Of a stretch of 64,000 nucleotides of DNA, positions 50,719-60,532 are shown one piece after another. A program made the position numbers and the translations under genes. The stretch is from JANLYC01 sp963815445 (GTDB taxonomy: Bacteria; Actinomycetota; Actinomycetes; Propionibacteriales; Nocardioidaceae). The stretch covers positions 620,001-684,000 of the forward strand of contig CAWFGV010000011.1 in assembly GCA_963815445.1 (NCBI GenBank), in the 5' to 3' direction. Numbering within the stretch: position 1 is the first letter of the stretch; the number at the start of each line of letters is the position of its first letter. The notes beneath the pieces were generated by a model. The model did no database searches, was not told where the DNA came from, and saw only the letters and a program-made list of their open reading frames with translations.

Positions 50719-51330
50719 CCCGAGATCGGGGCGGCGGGCCCGGACCAGGGTGTCGAGGGCATCGCCGTCCGGCGTCGCTCGGGTGACGGTCTCGGCGAGC
50801 TGGACGTCCAGACCGGGTACGTCGGAGAGCTGGCCCCGGATCTGCTCGGCGTCGTACAGGAGCGACTCGTCCTGCGGCCCCGAGACCCCTTCGCGCAGGT
50901 TGCGCCGGTCGTGGCCGACGATCACCACATGTCCGCGTGGCGCGATGGCCTGACCGGCGTTGCGAAGGACAGCTTGGAACTGCTCGGGCGGCAGATGCAG
51001 GTAGCTGATCAGCACGAGGTCGAAGAACTCCGGCTTGAGCGGGTCCACGGTCACGTCGGACACCTGCCAGACCAAGCGGGCGGCAACGGCCGGGCTCTCG
51101 CGGGTGGACAGCGCCCGGGCCCGGTCGATGGCAACGGTCGAGTAGTCGACGCCCGTCACCTGCCAGCCGAGCCGAGCCAGCCAGAGGGAGTTGCGCCCCT
51201 CTCCGCAGGCCAGGTCGATCGCCCGGCCGATCGGAAGCCGTTCGCACTGTGTCCGGACGAACCGGTTGGGCTCGAGCCCCCAGACCAGGTCACTGTCCGC
51301 ATATCGATCGTCCCAGGCTTTGGCGTCCAT
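50704..51330 (-). CDS. Class I SAM-dependent methyltransferase (TehB-like)
   Basis: A 208-residue methyltransferase. It opens MDAKAWDDRYADSDLVWG, typical of small TehB/thiopurine-type enzymes, with the SAM motif AIDLACGEGRNSLWLARLG and motif II VTGVDYSTVAI. The substrate is unknown; relatives act on small thiols, tellurite or selenite. A TAGGCT hexamer (51337-51342) ends 6 bases before the ATG. Confidence 0.85.
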   Translation of the reverse strand: MDAKAWDDRYADSDLVWGLEPNRFVRTQCERLPIGRAIDLACGEGRNSLWLARLGWQVTGVDYSTVAIDRARALSTRESPAVAARLVWQVSDVTVDPLKPEFFDLVLISYLHLPPEQFQAVLRNAGQAIAPRGHVVIVGHDRRNLREGVSGPQDESLLYDAEQIRGQLSDVPGLDVQLAETVTRATPDGDALDTLVRARRPDLGSAPS

Positions 51331-51336
51331 GCCGCC

Positions 51337-51342
51337 AGCCTA
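51337..51342 (-). promoter_or_regulatory. -10 hexamer TAGGCT of the TehB-like methyltransferase gene
   Basis: On the minus strand it ends 6 bases before the ATG at 51330. It overlaps the stop of the upstream DUF3037 gene, so a separate promoter is possible within the run of minus-strand genes. Confidence 0.45.
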
Positions 51343-51753
51343 CGCAGCCGGTCGCGGCGGTGTGGAGACGAGCCGGGCGGCCAGGTCGACCAGCTCAGCC
51401 GCCGGATCAGTGGTGAGCCCGCCGTGGATGGGACCCGGCTGGACGACGGTGCTGCGCGGTGCCGCCAGGAACCCGAAGCGGGCCGTCAGGGTGGCCTGCC
51501 CCGCGGCGCCGGCCGCGGCGCGGCCTTCGCAGACCGATTCGATCGCGTCCAGTGCACTGTGCACCGCTGACACATCGAAGCCGGGCGCGATCGCACTCAC
51601 GCGGGCGTCGTCGACGTGCGACAGCGAGCGCAGGAAGTCGGCTTGTTGGCTGTAGAGGACGACCCCTACGTTGACGAACTCCTCGCGGTCCACCCGCGGC
51701 ACGCACCGCAGCACGACGTACTGGTAGCCGACCCGGCTTTCGGCGCCGGTCAT
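51340..51753 (-). CDS. DUF3037 protein, partner of the HipA-like kinase
   Basis: A 137-residue DUF3037 protein, recognised by YQYVVLRCVPRVDREEFVNVGVVLY near the N-terminus (given here in part: YQYVVLRCVPR, EEFVNVGVVLY). It has no membrane segment or known catalytic motif. Its ATG overlaps the stop of the HipA-like kinase gene by 4 bases (ATGA). DUF3037 genes are typically next to this kinase type, so the two probably act together. Function unknown. Confidence 0.8.
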   Translation of the reverse strand: MTGAESRVGYQYVVLRCVPRVDREEFVNVGVVLYSQQADFLRSLSHVDDARVSAIAPGFDVSAVHSALDAIESVCEGRAAAGAAGQATLTARFGFLAAPRSTVVQPGPIHGGLTTDPAAELVDLAARLVSTPPRPAA

Positions 51754-52520
51754 GCCGCACGCGCTTGCGGTAGCCACCGCGCCGGCTTGGCGATCCGCGC
51801 GAGCAGGAAGTCGACGTAGGCCGCTCGCACCGGGGCCGGTCCGTCGAGGCCGGGCACGGACTCGAGCCAGCCGTCGGGTACCTCGGCCACCACCTCTTCG
51901 AGCATGCTGCGGTTCACCAGCGGCGCCATCCGGGCGTGCGCCGCCTCGACACCGCTGGCGAAGGCGGCAAAGACGTGGTCGTCGGCGTCGTAGGGCTGGG
52001 CCGCGAAACGCTCAGGACTGCTGAGACCGTCACGCCAGCCGTGGTGGAAGTACAGCGCGGCGCCGTGGTCGATCGCCCAGAGTCGACGGTGCCAGACCAG
52101 GAGGTTCGGGTTGCGCCAGCTGCGGTCTACATTCGCGACGCAGGCGTCGAGCCACAGGACGGCGGCCGCTTCATCAGCGTCGAGCGGACAGCTCGCGTCG
52201 AAGCCGAAGGCGCCAGGCAGGAAGTCGATCCCGAGGTTGTGGCCGATCGAGGCGGTCAACAGGTCCTGCACCTCCTCGTGTGCTTCGTACTTGGCGATCT
52301 GAGCGGCCAGGTCGACGACGACCATCTCCGGGACCCGGATTCCCACCCGGCGCGCCAGCCCCCCGACGATCACCTCGGCGACGAGCACGCGCAGGCCCTG
52401 GCCGGCGCCGCGAAACTTGACGACATACGTGCCGAGGTCGTCGGCCTCGACGATCCCGGGCAACGAGCCGCCTTCATGCAGCGGCGTCACGTAGCGCGTC
52501 GCCCGGACGATGCGCATCAT
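51750..52520 (-). CDS. HipA-like kinase (HipA_2 family)
   Basis: A 256-residue protein-kinase-fold protein related to HipA but much shorter than E. coli HipA (440). Candidate residues: K35 in TYVVKFRGAG for ATP, D132 and N137 in NVDRSWRNPNLL spaced as the HipA catalytic Asp and Asn, and D151 in AIDHGAALYF as the metal-binding Asp. The Ser-rich P-loop of HipA is not evident. A GGAAGG site precedes the tandem ATGs at 52520/52517. The downstream partner is DUF3037, not a HipB antitoxin, so a toxin role is unproven. Confidence 0.8.
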   Translation of the reverse strand: MMRIVRATRYVTPLHEGGSLPGIVEADDLGTYVVKFRGAGQGLRVLVAEVIVGGLARRVGIRVPEMVVVDLAAQIAKYEAHEEVQDLLTASIGHNLGIDFLPGAFGFDASCPLDADEAAAVLWLDACVANVDRSWRNPNLLVWHRRLWAIDHGAALYFHHGWRDGLSSPERFAAQPYDADDHVFAAFASGVEAAHARMAPLVNRSMLEEVVAEVPDGWLESVPGLDGPAPVRAAYVDFLLARIAKPARWLPQARAA

Positions 52521-52624
52521 CGATCGACCTTCCGCGCTCCGAGCATCACGCCGCCATCTTGTCAGAGCGTCGCGGGGGCTGCGGCATGCTCCACCCGTGC
52601 GTAACCGGTGCTCTGCGCGTGGAC

Positions 52625-52630
52625 TACTTT
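52625..52630 (+). promoter_or_regulatory. -10 hexamer TACTTT of ltrA-like gene
   Basis: TACTTT ends 6 bases before the GTG at 52637 and supports this start over the ATG at 52586. Confidence 0.4.
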
Positions 52631-52636
52631 GTCCGC

Positions 52637-53806
52637 GTGACCCTTGCGTCGTACGTCGCCGGCATGCGGCGGCGCGACCCGGATGAGGGCCACCGGGCGT
52701 CGACCCCCCTGGAGCTCCTGTTCGACCTCACGTTCGTGGTGGCCGTCGCCCACGTCGCCAACGAGCTCGCACACTCGGTCGTGAGCGACGAGCTCGGCCA
52801 CGGTGTCGTGGCATACGCGATGGTGTTCTTCGCCATCTGGTGGGCGTGGATGAACTTCACCTGGTTCGCGTCCGCATACGACTGCGACGACGCGTTGTAC
52901 CGCGGAATGACCGCCTTGCAGATGGCCGGCGTCCTCGTGCTGGCGGCCGGAGTGGACTCGGCCTTCGAGGAGAGCAACTTCACGACCGTCGTCGTCGGCT
53001 ACGTGCTCATGCGGGTGGCCATGGTGGGGCAGTGGCTGCGGGCCGGTGTGGCAGACCCGGAGGGCCGCAGCACCGCGCGTCGGTATGCCGTCGGGACGAT
53101 GGCGGTGCAGGCCGCTTGGACGCTGCGACTTTTTCTGCCGGACACGCTGGGCATCGCTTCGTTCCTGGTGCTGGTCGTCGCGGAGCTGGCGGTGCCGGTG
53201 TGGGCGGAGCTTCCGAGGCGCACGCCGTGGCATCCCGAGCACATCGCCGAACGGTACGGGCTCTTCACGATCATCGTGCTCGGCGAGTCGGTGTTGGCCG
53301 CCAGCAACGCGGTCAGCGCTGACTTCTCCAGCGGGGGTCTGACACTCGACCTGGTGGTCCTCGGCGGCGGCGGGTTGATCCTGCTGTTCGGGATGTGGTG
53401 GATCTACTTCCTGCACGAGACGGGCGAGGCGCTCCGGGTTCGACGCGACCAGGACTTCATGTGGGGATACTCGCACTACGCGATCTTCGCGGCTGCTGCC
53501 GCCGTAGGCGCCGGGCTGGAGGCCGCCACGGACTTCGGTCTGCATCACGTCGAGTCGTCGGCAACGTTGGTCGGACTGGTCCTGGGAGTCGCGGTGGGCG
53601 TGTATCTCGTGCTGGTGGCGTTCATCCACGGCCGGCTCAGCCCGACGCACCGACCGAGCCTGGCGCAGGCGGGCGGTGCGGCCGCGTTGCTCCTTGTAGG
53701 AGCGCTGATCGTCCCTCGGCAGTCAGTGCCGTGGGCCGTGCTGCTGGACGGGGCCGTCGTGGCCGCCCTGGTGCTGGTCACGGCTCGCCGACGGGCCCGG
53801 GTCTGA
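52637..53806 (+). CDS. Low-temperature-requirement A (LtrA) family membrane protein
   Basis: A 389-residue membrane protein with about ten to twelve hydrophobic segments. The LtrA hallmark is STPLELLFDLTFVVAVAHVA near the N-terminus, with GLFTIIVLGESVLAAS in the middle. LtrA was named for cold growth in Listeria; its molecular role is unknown. The GTG at 52637 follows TACTTT by 6 bases. Confidence 0.87.
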   Translation: MTLASYVAGMRRRDPDEGHRASTPLELLFDLTFVVAVAHVANELAHSVVSDELGHGVVAYAMVFFAIWWAWMNFTWFASAYDCDDALYRGMTALQMAGVLVLAAGVDSAFEESNFTTVVVGYVLMRVAMVGQWLRAGVADPEGRSTARRYAVGTMAVQAAWTLRLFLPDTLGIASFLVLVVAELAVPVWAELPRRTPWHPEHIAERYGLFTIIVLGESVLAASNAVSADFSSGGLTLDLVVLGGGGLILLFGMWWIYFLHETGEALRVRRDQDFMWGYSHYAIFAAAAAVGAGLEAATDFGLHHVESSATLVGLVLGVAVGVYLVLVAFIHGRLSPTHRPSLAQAGGAAALLLVGALIVPRQSVPWAVLLDGAVVAALVLVTARRRARV

Positions 53807-53814
53807 CGCGGCTG

Positions 53815-54474
53815 TCACAGACCCCAGAACGCTCCGGACAGCCCCACCTCTCGGAAGTACTCGGCCGCCTGCGCCGGTTCGCGCCGAACGTAGCCGCGCT
53901 CGAGCCGGCCGTCGTACCAGTGCGCCGCCAGTCGCCACAACGTGGACAGGTCCATGACGTAGCCATGGTGGTTGCCGGTCTCCGCGAGCCACGAGTCGAC
54001 GCACCTCGGCGAACAGAAGATGCGCTGATGTGCGCACGAGTGCACGACGTCGTCCCAGATGTGCGCGACGGGCACCAGGAAGTGGGCGACCTGGTCACCC
54101 ACCGGTGGTTGTTCCCGGTCGACGTTCCAGGCAAGCGGTCGTGCGCAGGCGGGGCAGCGGGTGGCCACGAGAACCGGGCTCTCGTCGGGAAGCAGGTGCG
54201 GCAGCGCGAACGAGTCCCAGGCACAGCCGCCCCACCACAGTGTCGACATGCCCATCGCACTGAACCCGAGGGGCACGGCAGCGAACGGGTGAGCCATCAC
54301 GACGGCGTCGGCCTCACCGAGCACGATGTGCCGATCCGTCGCCAGCCGGCGCAGGCCGACAGCCACATCAGTCGGGTCCACCCCGAACCGGGTCCCCAGC
54401 GCAGCGACCTCGGGTGGGCGTTCGCCGGCGACGAAGGAGCCGTAGACGGCCAGTCTGAGATCCTCGAGCTCCAC
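53815..54474 (-). CDS. Alkylmercury lyase (MerB)-like protein
   Basis: A 219-residue protein resembling organomercurial lyase. The N-terminal ~60 residues form a winged-helix-like region and the core begins WWGGCAWDSFALPHLL. C84 and D87 there match MerB Cys96 and Asp99; C147 is 63 residues after C84, the Cys96-Cys159 distance, though C154 and C158 (FCSPRC) are also candidates. C107/C110 make an extra CxxC not typical of MerB. No merA, merR or transport gene is nearby, so mercury resistance is doubtful. The GTG start follows GACAAT by 6 bases. Confidence 0.72.
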   Translation of the reverse strand: MELEDLRLAVYGSFVAGERPPEVAALGTRFGVDPTDVAVGLRRLATDRHIVLGEADAVVMAHPFAAVPLGFSAMGMSTLWWGGCAWDSFALPHLLPDESPVLVATRCPACARPLAWNVDREQPPVGDQVAHFLVPVAHIWDDVVHSCAHQRIFCSPRCVDSWLAETGNHHGYVMDLSTLWRLAAHWYDGRLERGYVRREPAQAAEYFREVGLSGAFWGL

Positions 54475-54480
54475 CCCACG

Positions 54481-54486
54481 ATTGTC
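54481..54486 (-). promoter_or_regulatory. -10-like hexamer GACAAT of the MerB-like gene
   Basis: On the minus strand, GACAAT ends 6 bases before the GTG at 54474. Confidence 0.35.
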
Positions 54487-54516
54487 GCGCAGCGGTCGAG
54501 TGTCCGGGCAACCACG

Positions 54517-54522
54517 TAGGGT
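54517..54522 (+). promoter_or_regulatory. -10 hexamer TAGGGT of the recQ-like gene
   Basis: TAGGGT ends 8 bases before the ATG at 54531; the divergent MerB-like promoter is 30 bases away. Confidence 0.5.
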
Positions 54523-54530
54523 CGAGCCCG

Positions 54531-56636
54531 ATGACCACAGAGCTCACGACAGCACGCCACGCGATCGCCGACCGGGTGATCGCGGCGATGGCGGGGGAGC
54601 AGGCCCGCCTCCGTCCCGACCAGCAGACCGCGGTGGCTGCACTGTGCGAGCCCAGTGCGCGCGTGCTCGTCGTGCAGGCCACCGGATGGGGCAAGTCCGC
54701 GGTGTACTGGGCTGCCACCGCGATCCGTCGGGCCGAGCAGCAAGGCACGACGCTCGTCGTGTCACCGTTGCTCTCGCTCATGCGCGACCAGGTCGCGGCC
54801 GCGGAGCGCGCCGGGCTGACGGCAGCCACGCTGAACTCGTCCAACGTCGGCGAGTGGTCGGTCATCGAGGAGCAGCTGCTGGCCGGCACGCTCGACGTGC
54901 TCCTCGTGTCGCCCGAGCGGCTCGCCAACCCGCGGTTCGGCCGCCGCGTGCTCGACGCGCTGGTCGGCCGGCTCGGTCTGCTCGTCGTGGACGAGGCGCA
55001 CGCGATCTCCGACTGGGGACATGACTTCCGGCCGGACTACCGTCGGGTTGCCGATCTCCTGCAGGGGCTCAACCCCGGCACGCCCGTGCTCGCCACGACC
55101 GCAACCGCCAACGCCCGCGTCACCCTTGACGTGGCCGCCCAGCTCGGCGAGACGACGCTCGTCCTGCGCGGGCGCCTGGCGCGCGACAGCCTGCACCTCG
55201 CCGTCATCGACCAGCTGAGCCCGCTCGAGCGGTACGCCTGGGTCGTCAACCAGCTGCCCCGCCTACCAGGCAGCGGCATCGTCTACACGCTCACCGTCGC
55301 GGACGCCGAGCGGCTCGCGACCGTCATCACCGGTGTCCACGGCGAGGCAGTGCCGGTGGCGGCCTACACCGGGGGACTCGAGTCCGACGCACGCGAGCGT
55401 CTCGAGGACATGCTCCGCCACAACAAGCTCAAGGCGCTCGTCGCGACGTCGGCGCTCGGGATGGGCTACGACAAGCCCGATCTCGGTTTCGTGATCCACG
55501 TGGGTTCGCCTCCGAGCCCGGTGTCCTACTACCAGCAGGTCGGGCGCGCCGGGCGCGGCATCGACGAAGCGCAGGTGATCCTGCTGCCGTCGTCGGCCGA
55601 CGCCGGCGTCTGGGACTACTTCGCGACCGCCACGATCCCTGACCCCGACCAGGTCAGCCGGCTGCTCGATGCCTGGGCCCGCCACGAGGACGACGTGACG
55701 TCCGTACCTGCTCTCGAGGCAGTCTCGGGGCTACGACGCGGCAAGGTCGAGCTGATGCTGAAGCAGCTCGCGGTCGACGGTGCCGTCGAACGCGTCGAGG
55801 ACGGGTGGCGGCGTACCGGCGTCGATTGGACGTATGACGCGGAGCACTACGACGGCATCATCGCCACTCGACGGCGCGAGGCGGACATCATGCGCGCCTA
55901 CAGCCGCGGCGAGCGGTGCCTGATGCAGCTGCTTCAGGAGTCGCTCGACGACCCGACCGCCGAAACCTGCGGCAGGTGCACGGTATGTCGCGGCGACCTG
56001 CTCGTCGGGCTCGACGCGAAGCCTTCGCGTGAGACGTTGGCGCAGGTCACCCGACTGCTGCGTGGTGAGAGCCATACCCTCGAGCCACGCAAGATGTGGC
56101 CCGGCGGCGACTTCGGCAGCCGCGGCCGGATCCCGGCGGAGCTGATGGCCGACGAGGGTCGCGTCCTCATCCACGCCGACGCGCCCGAGTGGCGCGACTT
56201 CCTGTCCGCCGGGTTGCAGGCTGACACGACAGCGGCCCCCGACATCCTCGAGGGCTGCGTCGCCCTGATGAGTCGCTGGCGCAACAGCTGGGCCGAGCGA
56301 CCGGATCTCGTGATCGGACTGCCGGCCGCGGGTGCACGCGTGTTCGTCGACGAGCTCGTTGCACACATCGCCACGGTGGGCCGGCTCGACCGTGCCCGTC
56401 TCGACGTGCCGGCGGAGCTACTCCCCGAAGGGTTGGCCTCGGCGGCCGAGGCAGCCTGGTGGCGCGACCGCATCAGCGTGCCCGACGACCAGCGAGGGGC
56501 GGTGTCGGGCCGGACCGTGCTCCTCGTGGCCGATGCCTCGTCGTCGATGTGGCCGATCACCATCGCGGCCGCTGCACTGCGTGAGGCCGGGGCGCACAAG
56601 GTGCTGCCGCTGGTCGTGCACAGGCGAGTGGGCTGA
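54531..56636 (+). CDS. recQ: RecQ-family DNA helicase with a C-terminal phosphoribosyltransferase-like domain
   Basis: A 701-residue SF2 helicase. Motifs: I QATGWGKSAVYW, II VVDEAHAISDWGHDF, III ATTATAN, V/VI SALGMGYDKPDLGFVIH and YYQQVGRAGRG. A zinc-binding cluster CGRCTVC near residue 482 fits the RecQ-Ct region. The last ~200 residues are not helicase: they resemble a PRTase-like domain (PDLVIGLPAAGARVFVDEL, then VLLVADASSSMWPITIAAA). The PRPP-loop position lacks the usual paired acidic residues, so catalysis is doubtful. It lies 5 bases upstream of the next gene. Confidence 0.88.
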   Translation: MTTELTTARHAIADRVIAAMAGEQARLRPDQQTAVAALCEPSARVLVVQATGWGKSAVYWAATAIRRAEQQGTTLVVSPLLSLMRDQVAAAERAGLTAATLNSSNVGEWSVIEEQLLAGTLDVLLVSPERLANPRFGRRVLDALVGRLGLLVVDEAHAISDWGHDFRPDYRRVADLLQGLNPGTPVLATTATANARVTLDVAAQLGETTLVLRGRLARDSLHLAVIDQLSPLERYAWVVNQLPRLPGSGIVYTLTVADAERLATVITGVHGEAVPVAAYTGGLESDARERLEDMLRHNKLKALVATSALGMGYDKPDLGFVIHVGSPPSPVSYYQQVGRAGRGIDEAQVILLPSSADAGVWDYFATATIPDPDQVSRLLDAWARHEDDVTSVPALEAVSGLRRGKVELMLKQLAVDGAVERVEDGWRRTGVDWTYDAEHYDGIIATRRREADIMRAYSRGERCLMQLLQESLDDPTAETCGRCTVCRGDLLVGLDAKPSRETLAQVTRLLRGESHTLEPRKMWPGGDFGSRGRIPAELMADEGRVLIHADAPEWRDFLSAGLQADTTAAPDILEGCVALMSRWRNSWAERPDLVIGLPAAGARVFVDELVAHIATVGRLDRARLDVPAELLPEGLASAAEAAWWRDRISVPDDQRGAVSGRTVLLVADASSSMWPITIAAAALREAGAHKVLPLVVHRRVG

Positions 56637-56641
56637 CGTCG

Positions 56642-57673
56642 ATGACCGTCACCGAACCCGCCGACACGGTTGCAGGGCTCCCGACCGGACATGACGTCGA
56701 CGCGTGCTCGGTGCGCAGCGCTGCTCTCGACGAACCTGCCTTCGGGACGGCGGCGGTGGCGCGCGGCTGGGTGGGGCTGGAGCAACCGGGGCCGTGGGGC
56801 CGTGACGCTGCGGGCGAGAGCCACCTCGACGCCGTCGTGGGCCGGGAGCTCGGCGCGCGCACGTCCTCAGCCGGCGGCAGGTTCGTGCTGATCCGGGCGG
56901 CCGGTGCTCATCCCGACGACCACCACGACCGGCCACGTACGGTGTTGGTGAGCTGTTGTGTGCCCGGTCGCGAGTGGCTTCTTGTCGGCACGGTGCCGGA
57001 CCCACGACTGTTGCTCGACCTCGACGTCGATGCCGTTGTCCGTGGTGACCGCGCCGCGGTGCTGGCGTCCTTTCCTGGGCTCGTCGTTTCGTCTGTACCG
57101 GTGTTCCTCGTGTGCACGAACGGACGCCGCGACGTCTGCTGTGCGGTGCGTGGGAGACCTGTGGCCGCCGATGCTGCGGCCCAACGACCGGGTCAGGTGT
57201 GGGAGACCTCGCACACCGGCGGTCACCGGTTCGCGCCGACAGGTGTCCTTCTCCCGAGCGGGATGACGTTGGCTCGCGTCGGTGCCTCCGACGTGGTTGC
57301 CGCGCTCGACGCCGCTGCCGTGGGGGAGCTGCCCGCGCGGCTGCTCGGACCTCGACACGACCGGGGAAGGTCGGCCTTGCCCGCACCACTTCAGGCCGCG
57401 GAGTCAGCCGTGCGAGCGCTCACCTCGACCGTCGGGCTGAACGCGCTCACGATCTCAGACGCGGTCGAGGAGGGTGACGCGACCCGGGTCCGCGTCGGCC
57501 ACGCCACTGCGGGCGGACCAAGCGGATCGACCGAGCACACCAGCGTGCTCGTGCGGCGCGTGACACTGTCACCCGACCGCCGCGTTTCCTGTGGAAAGGA
57601 TCCCGAGCCGCAGCAGGTGTACGCCCTCGAGGTGGTCGTCGGCTTGCCGGACGAGCTTCCGGACGGCCGTTAG
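56642..57673 (+). CDS. Sucrase/ferredoxin-like thioredoxin-fold protein
   Basis: A 343-residue protein of the sucraseferredoxin-like family (PF06999), a thioredoxin-like [2Fe-2S] fold. Cys near the N-terminus (DACSVRSAAL) and CTNGRRDVCC in the middle are probable cluster ligands; HTGGHRFAPTGVLLPSG is the family hallmark. The reaction is unknown, and the name comes from a weak historical link. It starts 5 bases after the RecQ gene, so the two are probably co-transcribed. Its TAG stop overlaps the opposing gene's TAA stop. Confidence 0.82.
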   Translation: MTVTEPADTVAGLPTGHDVDACSVRSAALDEPAFGTAAVARGWVGLEQPGPWGRDAAGESHLDAVVGRELGARTSSAGGRFVLIRAAGAHPDDHHDRPRTVLVSCCVPGREWLLVGTVPDPRLLLDLDVDAVVRGDRAAVLASFPGLVVSSVPVFLVCTNGRRDVCCAVRGRPVAADAAAQRPGQVWETSHTGGHRFAPTGVLLPSGMTLARVGASDVVAALDAAAVGELPARLLGPRHDRGRSALPAPLQAAESAVRALTSTVGLNALTISDAVEEGDATRVRVGHATAGGPSGSTEHTSVLVRRVTLSPDRRVSCGKDPEPQQVYALEVVVGLPDELPDGR

Positions 57674-58209
57674 ACGTCCAGTCGCCTGACCATCACGACG
57701 GTTGCCACGCCAACCGCCGCGAACGCGAGCGCCGTCACCGCCACGCCGGTCGGGCGCGTCGTCGAGCTCATGACCCGGGCGACGGTCCAGACCAGGAATG
57801 TGACGATGCCGACCACGCCTGACTGTCCGGCCCAACGGCGCATCAGTGCGGTGTCGTACGGGGCGTGGTCGGCGAGGGACGCTGCCCGCGCAGCGGTCAC
57901 GTGCACGGCCAGCACGCAGAGCGCCGGGACGACAGACCACGTCACCGATACCGGGTTGACCAGCACGACCCACTGCACACACATCGCCGTGATCACGACG
58001 AGTGGGGCCAACGAGTCAGGCGTCGTCGCGGCGAAACAGCCGAGCAGGACAAGGCCGACGACAAGCCAGCTCTGGTACCCACCGAGGGCAGACGCCGTCA
58101 GCGACGACACGGCGACGCTCAGCACCAGGATCCCGCGAACGACGAGTCCAGTGGTCCCGATGCGGTCGCCGAACTCGACCGCGTCGAGGTACAGCCCGGG
58201 GAGTCTCAT
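57670..58209 (-). CDS. Membrane protein closing the MoxR-DUF58 operon
   Basis: A 179-residue protein with about five hydrophobic segments and short charged loops, which I cannot assign to a named family. It is the fifth gene of the operon; its ATG overlaps the DUF58 stop by 4 bases (ATGA). In similar operons a transglutaminase-like membrane protein often occupies this region, but no transglutaminase triad is visible here. Confidence 0.75.
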   Translation of the reverse strand: MRLPGLYLDAVEFGDRIGTTGLVVRGILVLSVAVSSLTASALGGYQSWLVVGLVLLGCFAATTPDSLAPLVVITAMCVQWVVLVNPVSVTWSVVPALCVLAVHVTAARAASLADHAPYDTALMRRWAGQSGVVGIVTFLVWTVARVMSSTTRPTGVAVTALAFAAVGVATVVMVRRLDV

Positions 58210-59527
58210 CGGGTCGCCATTCGGGGGGCGCGCGCCTTGCGGGCGACGTCGCGCAGCACCTGGTCGAGGCTGCCGGGGCCACGCCAGTCGACCACGGGTA
58301 CGCCGGCCTGGGTGATGCTGCGGATGTCGGCGGAGCGTTCGAGCAGCCGGATGCGCCACGCGAGCTCGGTCGTCTCGCGATCAGGGTCAGCCGGGTCGAC
58401 GTGGTGCTCGACCGCGTGCGGCAGCGTGTCCACGACCACCAGGACCAGTCCGCGCCGGGCCAGGCTCACGGCCCGTTGCATCGGCCGCTGGGAGATCAGT
58501 GGCGAGCACATGAGAACGAGGGCACCGGCGTCGATCCGCATGCGGGGGTCGACACGATCGTCGCCCGCGCCACCTGGCACGACACGTGCCAACGCCGCAA
58601 GGATGCGACGTAGGTGTGGCACACCGGTCGCGGGACGGACCACGACCGGGTTGCGCGACTGCGTGACCTGGAGCCCCACTCGGTCGCCGCGCCGCACGTG
58701 GTGCTCGCACAGTGCAGCCGCGGCGCGCACGGTCGCATCGAGGCTGCTCGCTGACCCGTCGAGCCCGCGGCTGACCCCGACATCGTTGCTCGCATCGACC
58801 ACGACGATGACCTGGCAGTCGTTGTCGGCGTACGTCGCGGTGACGTTCAGCCCGTCCGACCGCAACGACGAGGGCCAGTGGATCCTCCTGAGCCGGTCGC
58901 CGAGCTGGAACGGCCGGATGCTTGCGAACTCACTACCTGCTCCTGGACGCGCCGACCGGTCGATCCCGACCAGTCCCTGTGGGTGCGGCATGGGCGCTCG
59001 CCCGTCGAAGACAGCGGCCGCGGGCGTCACCTCCACCGTCCAGGCCGTCGTCGTCGTGGGTCCCCACTGGTAGGCGCCCCACGAGCTGACGGCGCCGACC
59101 GTGGCGGGTCCCACGACGTGGTGGCCCCAGCGTGTCATCCGGACCGTCATTTCGACCGTCGTCGGCGACTCCTTGTCGACTGCACTGATAGCGGTGCCAT
59201 GCGGAGGCCGTGTCTCGACCCAGGGACTCGCCGTGCTCGACACCGAGACCTCCGTCGCGCCGGCAGGGGGCGTGACGGTGAAGCGAGCGGTCGTCGCCTG
59301 GCCCTCGCGCAGTCTCCGGCGACCGACAGCGGCTGTCACCGCCGGAGCCCCCCGTGGCCTGGTCACCAGGGACCACACCGCCACCACGAGCAGCGGCGTA
59401 CCGACGACGAGCAGGTCCGGCCGGTGCAGGCCGACCGCGACGACGAGACCGAGCGGACCGAGGACCACCGCTCGCGCGTGTGCCCAGGTAGGACCCCACC
59501 CGTCGTCTTGTGGTGAGTCGGCCGTGC

Positions 59528-59531
<4 letters not shown>
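58206..59531 (-). CDS. DUF58 domain protein
   Basis: A 441-residue protein with two hydrophobic segments near the N-terminus (~15-55), a beta-rich extracytoplasmic-like part, and the DUF58 core: FASIRPFQLGDRLRRIHWPS, then a von Willebrand A-like fold (VIVVVDASNDVG; ALVLMCSPLISQRPM). DUF58 proteins pair with MoxR ATPases as possible chaperone/metal-insertion partners. Its GTG overlaps the MoxR stop by 4 bases. Confidence 0.88.

Positions 59532-60528
<997 letters not shown>

Positions 60529-60532
<4 letters not shown>

Noticed and set aside
51750..52520. Calling the HipA-like kinase a toxin of a HipBA toxin-antitoxin system
   Set aside because: No HipB-like DNA-binding partner is present and the protein is far shorter than HipA; only the fold similarity is supported.
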